From contig NC_087064.1 in the NCBI RefSeq assembly GCF_963678635.1, forward strand, positions 63,977,548 to 64,041,547: DNA of 64,000 nt, read 5' to 3'. The notes under the pieces are model-generated. The model was not told the DNA's origin. It made no database searches and saw nothing but the letters and a program-made list of their open reading frames with translations. Both the position numbers and the translations under genes were made by a program. Numbering within the stretch: position 1 is the first letter of the stretch; every line of letters starts with the position of its first letter. The DNA is from Symsagittifera roscoffensis. Its lineage: Eukaryota; Xenacoelomorpha; Acoela; Convolutidae. This document shows, piece after piece, positions 57,601 to 64,000 of this stretch.

Positions 57601-59049
57601 GCAGATACAAATATTTTAGGAAATAAAACACTCCTCCGATATTTTCGAAAATTCAATAATACAACAATTAACGAAAACACAGACCTTCTAGAATACAAAT
57701 TAAATGAATCTACAGTTCCCTGTCTCCCTCTAAGTATGATTCTCATAGCTTTTAATATTTCACATAAACAAAATATTAAAGGACACTCTGGATCAGAGAA
57801 AACATATTCAAATTTCATACAAAACTTTTATTTCCCAAATGCACCAATTTGGATAAAAGTACTATGCAATGATTGTATAGTATGTCAACTAAATAAACCT
57901 TATCCAAATCGAAGACAAATAGCACAAAAACAAGATTTTAAAGGACAAAGTTTGTACTTTAACCACCGTATCTCCTTTGATACAAAAGGACCAATTTCAC
58001 CTTCATCCGAAGGAAACTCCTACATTATGGTAACTGTTGACGCGTTTACACATTATGTAGCACTTAACCCAGTACCACATTGTAACGCTTATTACGCTTA
58101 CACAACACTCTATGAACACTGGATAGCTAAATTCGGACTACCAGAAATTTTAGTTACAGACAACGGTACAGAATTCATCAACAATGAAATCATCACACTA
58201 TGTCATCTATATAACATCAAACACAAACCACGTACATCTCACGCACCTTGGACAAACGGCTTAGTCGAAGGTATGAACCGTTCACTACAAGAATATCTTA
58301 GATGTATCATCAATGGAAATGATACAAGATATACTGAATGGTCAGCAGATGTAAAACTATTTCCCCTAGCATATAATTCACAAATCACGACAACTCTAGG
58401 AATGTCACCATATGAAATGGTTTTTAACCAAAAGCCACGCAAACCAATAATGTTTACAGCAAACTCTCATAAAAACGCACAAGGTTATTGTCAACCAAAT
58501 AAAGACTCAATTTGTTATAACCTACCTTTACATACACACGATGAAGATCATTTTCATCACCCACAAATTCTTAAATTAGCCTCCGGTACACACACCGAAT
58601 GGATTTTAAACAGAGATAAAAAACACAATGAAATTTACCAAAAAGTAACAAAAAAGTTGTTATAAAAGCAAAACATTAATGAACAAATAAATTCACGCTT
58701 TACACCAGCCTCCGATTTAAAAATTGGAACATTTGTTTTAATACCTAATTTTAACACTCAAAAAGGAATCTCTAAAAAACTACAACCCCTTCGTAAGGGA
58801 CCATACCAAATAATTGCAAAACCCACTGATGTCACATATAAAATCACCGACTCAGACAAAAAAGAAATCGTTCAATACCGAAATAACCTATTACCTTATT
58901 ATCCAAAAGAATACGCACTCCACGAACTAACTCAATTATATTCTTTTACAGGTTTAAAAGTTATTCAAAATGACCCACATACGGAAAATACAACAAAGGA
59001 ACAAAAAGATTTTCACCTCAAAAACCAAATAACAAAATCAACCACGTAA
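54565..59049 (+). pseudogene. pol: Pol polyprotein (protease, RT, RNase H, integrase) with one in-frame stop
   Basis: The frame starts at ATG 54565. Aspartic protease: D-S-G-A at residues 47-50 and a later N-I-I-G-I-P-F. A linker of about 250 residues follows. Reverse transcriptase has Y-L-D-D at 555-558 (nt 56227). RNase H has C-D-A-S-N-F-G-I-G with D704. The integrase has a zinc-binding part with H1067, H1074, C1104 and C1107. Its catalytic triad is D1139, D1199 and E1235 with 35 residues between the last two, the classic DD35E spacing. This order is diagnostic of Ty3/gypsy-type and retroviral pol. A TAA at 58663 stops the frame just after the integrase core. The same frame then stays open to 59049 and reads like the usual integrase C-terminal domain (G-T-F-V-L-I-P then G-P-Y-Q-I). 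All catalytic residues lie before the stop. Confidence 0.9.
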
Positions 59050-59936
59050 AAATTATAAATTATTCATCCCACAATCTAAAATATTAAAGAAAGTCGAATT
59101 TCAAAAACAACCTTAATTTTGTATTTCACAGTCATAGACCTTTGAAACATTTTGAATTTTCATTTTTCAAAATAACATGCTGACAAACACGCAGCGATTC
59201 TAGTTCATAATTAGCCAATAGGATTCATCCAATCCGTCACTTTCTCTAACTCTAACACAGATCAACTAGACGAACGATATTAAACTCCAGGCATATCTAT
59301 AACTATAACTTTCCGACCTCCAGGTCAAAAACAAGCAAACCATTAAAACTTGACAACTAAAATAAATATCACCATAATATCATAACCCTCCCTTATCTAA
59401 TAAACCAAAGATCAACAATATTTCCCCAACTCAGACCTCAAATATCCCCCAAACAAATATGTTAAATTAGCCTAAAGTAAAAGAACGACCATTTTAATTA
59501 GCCTAAAGTATAAAAATTTCAAAAATACCCCTGATCATTTGACAAATGAAAATAAAGACAAAGAAGACCTCCCGATCACCATAAAAATTGCCCCCAACAA
59601 TTTTTCACAAAACTCAACCCACTTGTCAAAAAACCAATAAATAATCCGACCACACTTGAAAATTGCCCCAGACAACAAAAAATATTCGATCAAGAAGTCA
59701 TTTCGTAAATGCTCTTCTCTCAATCAGTCACTATAATTATCACAAACCTCAAACAATTTTTTACGATACTTAAAACTTTTATAATATTTCTTTTTGATAT
59801 CTTTGAATCTTTTGTAATAATCTTAATCATTTTTTGCAATATTTTTTTAAATTTTCTATTCCCTATTTGAACTATACCTCCAGCTTTCAAAAGCTATTGA
59901 CTATATCCACAGGTACGATTCACAAAACTTATCTAA
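59050..59936 (+). other. Non-coding gap between pol and the 3' genes, possible internal promoter or splice site
   Basis: About 890 bp with no ORF, unusual in an otherwise compact element. A 17-bp-type direct repeat (TTAGCCTAAAGTA-A) occurs at 59463-59482 and 59494-59515; the second copy runs into TATAAAAA at 59509-59516. A splice-acceptor-like ATATCCACAG ends at 59912, 25 nt before the next ATG. Either could serve expression of the env-side genes; both are inference. Confidence 0.4.
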
Positions 59937-60125
59937 ATGATACGAACGATTTTTAGTAGAACAGATATTTTTTTACTATTTGTAATTTTTATAACATTTC
60001 TATCATCCCTCATCTTGACAATATGCAAATGTATAAAAAAAGCAATCATCACATTCGCCCTAGCAACAATTCTCCTAATTCTTTTTTTAGAAGAATACTA
60101 TAATAAACATAAACTTTTTCACTAA
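59937..60125 (+). CDS. Mini membrane protein, two transmembrane segments
   Basis: 62 residues from ATG 59937. Two hydrophobic segments (about residues 12-29 and 36-52) are separated by a short C-K-C-I-K-K loop. It ends in TAA at 60123, and the same reading frame is then open for another 379 codons. It may be a small viroporin-like protein or the membrane anchor of a longer readthrough product. No family recognised. Confidence 0.45.
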   Translation: MIRTIFSRTDIFLLFVIFITFLSSLILTICKCIKKAIITFALATILLILFLEEYYNKHKLFH

Positions 60126-61265
60126 AAGAATAGACCAAAAAAGCTATCAAAAATTGCTACCCAACAGTCACAAAGTCAGTCTTCACCGACATCATCCCAA
60201 GATAACCCAACAACACCTTCAACTACCCAAAATCCTCAAACATCTACACGAATTTCCTTTCAAGATAACCCATATACTTTTGAAGAACGACACGCACGCT
60301 TATCTGAACCACTAGAACCAGTTCAACGACAAGCACCTCTAAGCGAACCAACATATAACTTATACCCAACACTACCACAAGAATTAAGTAGAATAAGAAA
60401 TCCTAGTCAAAACCAAAATACAGTCGAAATAAATAGACAAATTATACATCCTCGACGGAACAGGAATTTTCTAACTCCCCGAGTTCATTTTGAAATACCT
60501 CAATCCCCATCACAAAACACTCCAGAAAACCCTACTGGTATCTTACCAGAAACCCCTACACTTCTTTCACAACGTAGCACCTCAAGCTTACCCTCAGATT
60601 ACTTAGGTTCAACACCAACATCTGAACAAATACGTGAAAATCCCTTCAATCCCCCAAACCAAACATCACGACTACCATATTGGACAACACATTCATTCAC
60701 ACAAGGTGAACCAAATATAACCAATGACCCAATAGATATTTCTTCAGATACAACATCCTCATCACTACCGGAAACACTATCACTACCATCAACACCATCA
60801 ATTAGCCAAATTTCACCGACACCTTTTAACTTAAATTTTCCAAATAATCTCGACGCAAGATATCGAGAACAATCATCAACAACTATTCCTTTAAGACTAG
60901 ATTGGAATACATTTACAGTACCTCCACCACTATTTGGACAACACTTAGAAAGTAATCGCCTTCACAACTGGGCACTCAATAGACTACAATATCGACAAGA
61001 CATCCACGACGATATTCGTGAACACAATATACAAATACTCCAACAAAATAGTTTACAATTAAAGTTTGAAATCACAGTTAAATTAAACAACATTACTCAA
61101 CATCCCTATCCATTAAACCCACCAAATATAACAGCTCAATCACTACCACCACCATTTATAACAACTGAAGTAATATATAAATACGACAGATACACCAAAA
61201 AGACAATTGGTTACATCACATTTTATAACCCATACTCAGGATTATCATACACATGTATATTCTAA
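60126..61265 (+). CDS. 379-codon open frame without any methionine codon, S/P/T-rich, unrecognised
   Basis: Open from the codon after TAA 60123 to TAA 61263-61265 without an in-frame ATG, so start-based ORF finding misses it. The first ~240 residues are rich in S, P, T, Q and N and look disordered. The last ~120 residues are more ordered, with regular tyrosines, hydrophobic strands and a P-P-P-F turn. It overlaps the env ATG (61253) by 13 nt. Expression would need readthrough of the TAA at 60123, or splicing of an ATG-bearing 5' exon onto a site inside it (an acceptor-like ACCCAACAG ends at 60167). Its length, strong codon bias and overlap with env argue that it is or was a gene. Confidence 0.5.
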   Translation, partial: KNRPKKLSKIATQQSQSQSSPTSSQDNPTTPSTTQNPQTSTRISFQDNPYTFEERHARLSEPLEPVQRQAPLSEPTYNLYPTLPQELSRIRNPSQNQNTVEINRQIIHPRRNRNFLTPRVHFEIPQSPSQNTPENPTGILPETPTLLSQRSTSSLPSDYLGSTPTSEQIRENPFNPPNQTSRLPYWTTHSFTQGEPNITNDPIDISSDTTSSSLPETLSLPSTPSISQISPTPFNLNFPNNLDARYREQSSTTIPLRLDWNTFTVPPPLFGQHLESNRLHNWALNRLQYRQDIHDDIREHNIQILQQNSLQLKFEITVKLNNITQHPYPLNPPNITAQSLPPPFITTEVIYKYDRYTKKTIGYITFYNPYSGLSYTCIF

Positions 61266-63844
61266 ACTTATTAATTTTTCTCCAACTCCTTTTTCTAGTA
61301 TTCTCAAATCAAAACATAAACCCTTCCCCCGGCACAGGACCACAAGATTTATTAGTAACACATTACGATTGTGAAGAAAACGAACAAAAAACACTACACA
61401 AATATGCAATAAATCAAGTATCACAATGCGAAACAGAACCACAAGCCATAGAAACTACAAATGTAATCGCAACACTTTACTCAAAAGCCCGAGCAACAAC
61501 AGTTATCGGATATAAATTCACAGCAACATTTTCCGAAAAGAAAGTACATTGTTCACAAGTCTCAAACGGAAATAAAAACCGACTTGACCATGAATCATTC
61601 TACCAGAGTAATATCGAACGACTTTTACATCTAAATCCCGAAGATTGTAAAAACGAGTTACTCCGACTAAATATCACAAAAAATAAAAACACAGATAGAA
61701 AGTTAGTATATTTCCAAGTTTTTTCAGATTCTGTACATCAAGCAGAATTTGAAAGATATCAAGGACATATAAAATTAGATGAAAAGTACCCATATAACGG
61801 CGCACACGGACGATTAACCTATGACATGCACGATAAACACTGGATACCACACATTGGTATAAATAACCCATCAAACTGCAAAGCAGACACAAAAAATAAA
61901 GGATACCAAGAAATAATGTTTTTCGATTGGAAAATACAACTCGAAAAAATTCAACTCACACGAGATTTATCAGACAACACAATGATCTATCAAGGAATTA
62001 GATTACCTTGTAAAAATGATCAAGGTTATTGCGACCCGACAACACGAACACAAGCAACAATTGTTTGGTTCCCCGAAGACACATGTACAACATTTCAAGT
62101 AGCAAAAATACACGCTCGTATGATAAAATTTCACAAAAAATATTTTATACAATCAATACCATATGAACAAGTAAATCCATTACGAAAAATAAGTTCTAAT
62201 TTTAGAAACATTTACAATATAGAAAATAAATTAACACGTTTTCAAATATATTAAGAAACAGAACTTGCATGTAAATACAGAAACCCACTTCACAAAACAC
62301 AATACTCCGAAATACTAGTTGAATACGAAAAAGGATTCGACATGACCACTGGAAAAACAAAAGTCGACCCATACGCCACAAGTCATCCTCCAAATGAAGG
62401 AACATCATACATACCAGTTCATTTTCAAAAAAATACAGGTCAACCTGGTGGACATCTAAAGCCCCAAGACGATCAAAGCACACGTTTACAAGAACTATCA
62501 CTAATGAATAGTACATATTTTGGTAATATCCACTATGATATCCACTTAGATATGAAACTAGACTACACGATTAGCCGAATTTTTCAAGAAATGTCACTCT
62601 CCGAATTAGAAACACTACACCAACTATGCGAATTAGAAAGAACACAAATATTACAATCACTTGCACTAGCAGTATTAAAAATACCCTACGCAGGATATTT
62701 ACTATCAGGAAATAGATCAAATTTTTTAGACTACGAAGGAAACATTTTATGGTTTTATACTTGTACCAAAAAAGTATCACCACTATACGTTTTTGAAGAC
62801 AAACGATGCTATAAAAGAATCCCTATCTTTTATAAGAATAAAGTACATTTCGTTGACACACTTTCAAGAAGAACCTATTTCTGGGATACCGCAGTCCCAT
62901 GTGGATCAGAAAATAGCCACAATGTAGTACAACTAAACCCTGATGAAGATAAATATTACCTTCTCACCCCATATCCCACATTAATGCAATCACTCAAAAA
63001 TTTTTCACCAGAAAGCATTCGCGCTATCGCTCGAAACCCAAATATAGACTTACAATCAATAGGAATATACTCAAAATCAGATATTCAACATCACATTAGA
63101 ACACAACAATTCCAAGAATTATTAACACAAATGGACACAATACAAAGACAATCAATTGACCAAAACTTACGCAAACTTGCCGAAACCGCAGGATTTGCAG
63201 ACATCTATACGCAAGACTATAGCGGATATTTTAAAGACATTAAAGATTATATATATCTAAACGGTGACAAATACCGTCCCCAAGATATATCACCTATCAA
63301 TATTTTTAGCTTTGTTACACTCAAGAATGAAATTCTTGATTTTCTAGGATGGCCCTACTACATCTTAGAAAAACTGACTATTTTATACGCAATGTTTAAC
63401 TTTATTGGATTTCTTTTTTCACTCTTAAAAGGAATCTATAACACATGTGCTATACACACACAAGTCAATAGACAAGCAAGTGTAGCACGCATACTATTTG
63501 CAGGATTTTTTGGAATTTTTTCTACATCAATAAACAAAATTCTTTTAGATGCACAAATAAAAGAATACAACACAAAAATAGCAACAAGACAGAACACATA
63601 CGACGAAGAACATAACAATGTAGACACAATGCCAACAGCACCACAGTTACCACCCCTACCACATAACCATCCATTATCCCTAGTCCCACGTAATTTTCGA
63701 AACTTAGCAATAATTTTTTTAGCCCACGATGAGCCGACAACTTGGATCCCTACACCGTTCAAATTCCCATCCAACCAACCTCACTACTCCAATTACAATA
63801 ATACAACTTTTTGCTTTCCAGCCACCCGATTTCCCAACCAGTAA
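61253..63844 (+). pseudogene. env: Envelope glycoprotein, chuvirus-like, with one in-frame stop
   Basis: Starts at ATG 61253 with a signal-peptide-like stretch (residues 5-18 hydrophobic). A cysteine-bearing ectodomain follows to TAA 62252. The same frame then stays open to 63844. The part from about 62500 to 63060 has C-E-L-E-R-T-Q, G-Y-L-L-S-G-N-R-S-N-F, W-F-Y-T-C, S-P-L-Y-V and R-I-P-I-F-Y, a pattern I associate with glycoproteins of Jingchuvirales (chuvirus-like) viruses that arthropod LTR elements have captured. Near the C-terminus are two hydrophobic segments (nt about 63350-63440 and 63490-63530), the first a likely membrane anchor. Expected role: membrane fusion for cell-to-cell spread. 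The stop leaves this copy without one continuous product. Family assignment is from pattern memory, not a search. Confidence 0.6.
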
Positions 63845-64000
63845 TGTAACATCAGGCATGAATTCCGATACTAATTCACACATCTCAGTTTTATACTCCA
63901 CATCACAACTCAATAACCCGAATATTGAAACCCCCGATGAATTTGCCGACTCTGAACCATCTCCATCCAATAATTTTCACACCAACCCCTCAATTTTTTC
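63729..64000 (+). CDS. Partial ORF overlapping the end of env, unrecognised
   Basis: ATG 63729, open for 90 codons to the window edge in the +1 frame relative to env, overlapping env by 116 nt. The predicted product is S/N/T-rich and becomes acidic (E-T-P-D-E-F-A-D-S-E), similar in composition to the disordered part of the 60126-61265 frame. The overlap and open frame suggest an extra 3' accessory gene. Could be chance over so short a length. Confidence 0.35.
   Translation, partial: MSRQLGSLHRSNSHPTNLTTPITIIQLFAFQPPDFPTSNVTSGMNSDTNSHISVLYSTSQLNNPNIETPDEFADSEPSPSNNFHTNPSIF

Larger units (their letters stand above)
49529..64000 (+). mobile_element. Large enveloped Ty3/gypsy-type element, 3' part outside the window
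   Basis: More than 14.4 kb reading left to right: putative 5' LTR, primer-binding site, leader, small basic ORF, Gag, Pol with gypsy domain order (protease-RT-RNase H-integrase), a two-helix membrane mini-ORF, a long methionine-free frame, Env and one more ORF. The plus strand is strongly A-rich and G-poor throughout, unlike the flanking DNA. Neighbouring ORFs overlap by short distances (26, 46, 13 and 116 nt), the compact style of a virus. Pol and Env each carry one in-frame TAA, so this copy is probably defective. The 3' LTR should lie beyond 64000, so element boundaries cannot be proved here. Confidence 0.75.

Noticed and set aside
49529-64000. Idea of a variant genetic code with TAA as sense codon
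   Set aside because: Gag, the small basic ORF and the methionine-free frame end at TAA in sensible positions, and other genes in the window use TAA as a normal stop.

Overview
The window is AT-rich animal DNA, very probably from an invertebrate and plausibly an arthropod. It has spliceosome-type splice signals, long non-coding AT-rich stretches, degenerate transposons of many classes, and no operons or ribosome-binding sites. I saw no rRNA, tRNA or CRISPR array. The only gene that looks like an intact non-transposon gene is a 1026-codon minus-strand ORF (9972-13052) with a NERD-type nuclease domain and an SF1-helicase-like ATPase.

Layout. 0.4-5.6 kb: a protein-primed family-B DNA polymerase of Polinton/Maverick type with N-terminal zinc fingers, three in-frame stops, a probable 582-bp intron and a nuclear-type acidic tail, preceded by two E2F-like sites. 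6.0-6.3 kb: a 29-bp minisatellite ending in a hairpin and a C20 tract. 8.4-9.7 kb: a terminal-inverted-repeat (TIR) element. 10-13 kb: the NERD/helicase gene. 14-24.5 kb: gene-poor, with an old hAT-like element bounded by a nearly perfect 8-bp target duplication, a Tc1/mariner-like 701-bp TIR element, a tRNA-like SINE head and several unnamed repeat families (called B, C and D here). 24.65-28.4 kb: a young BEL/Pao LTR element with 586-bp LTRs, a perfect 5-bp target duplication and an in-frame internal deletion. 28.4-31.4 kb: more C and D repeats.

31.4-42.2 kb: a Ty3/gypsy gag fragment next to a nested direct duplication of about 4.8 kb, each unit carrying a broken CR1/L2-like reverse transcriptase on the minus strand. 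42-49.5 kb: D repeats, A/T palindromic satellite-like sequence, a 221-bp tandem duplication, a small hAT-like element and a decayed minus-strand reading frame.

49.5-64 kb, running off the right edge: the most interesting object, a very large enveloped Ty3/gypsy-type element. In order it has a putative 300-bp LTR, primer-binding site, a leader with paired hairpins, a basic small ORF, Gag, Pol (protease-RT-RNase H-integrase, DD35E), a two-membrane-segment mini-ORF, a 379-codon reading frame that contains no methionine codon, an Env whose second half resembles the glycoproteins of chuvirus-like (Jingchuvirales) negative-strand RNA viruses, and a further ORF overlapping the end of env. Pol and Env are each interrupted by one in-frame TAA, so this copy is probably defective. 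All of its genes lie on the plus strand, which is strikingly A-rich and G-poor.
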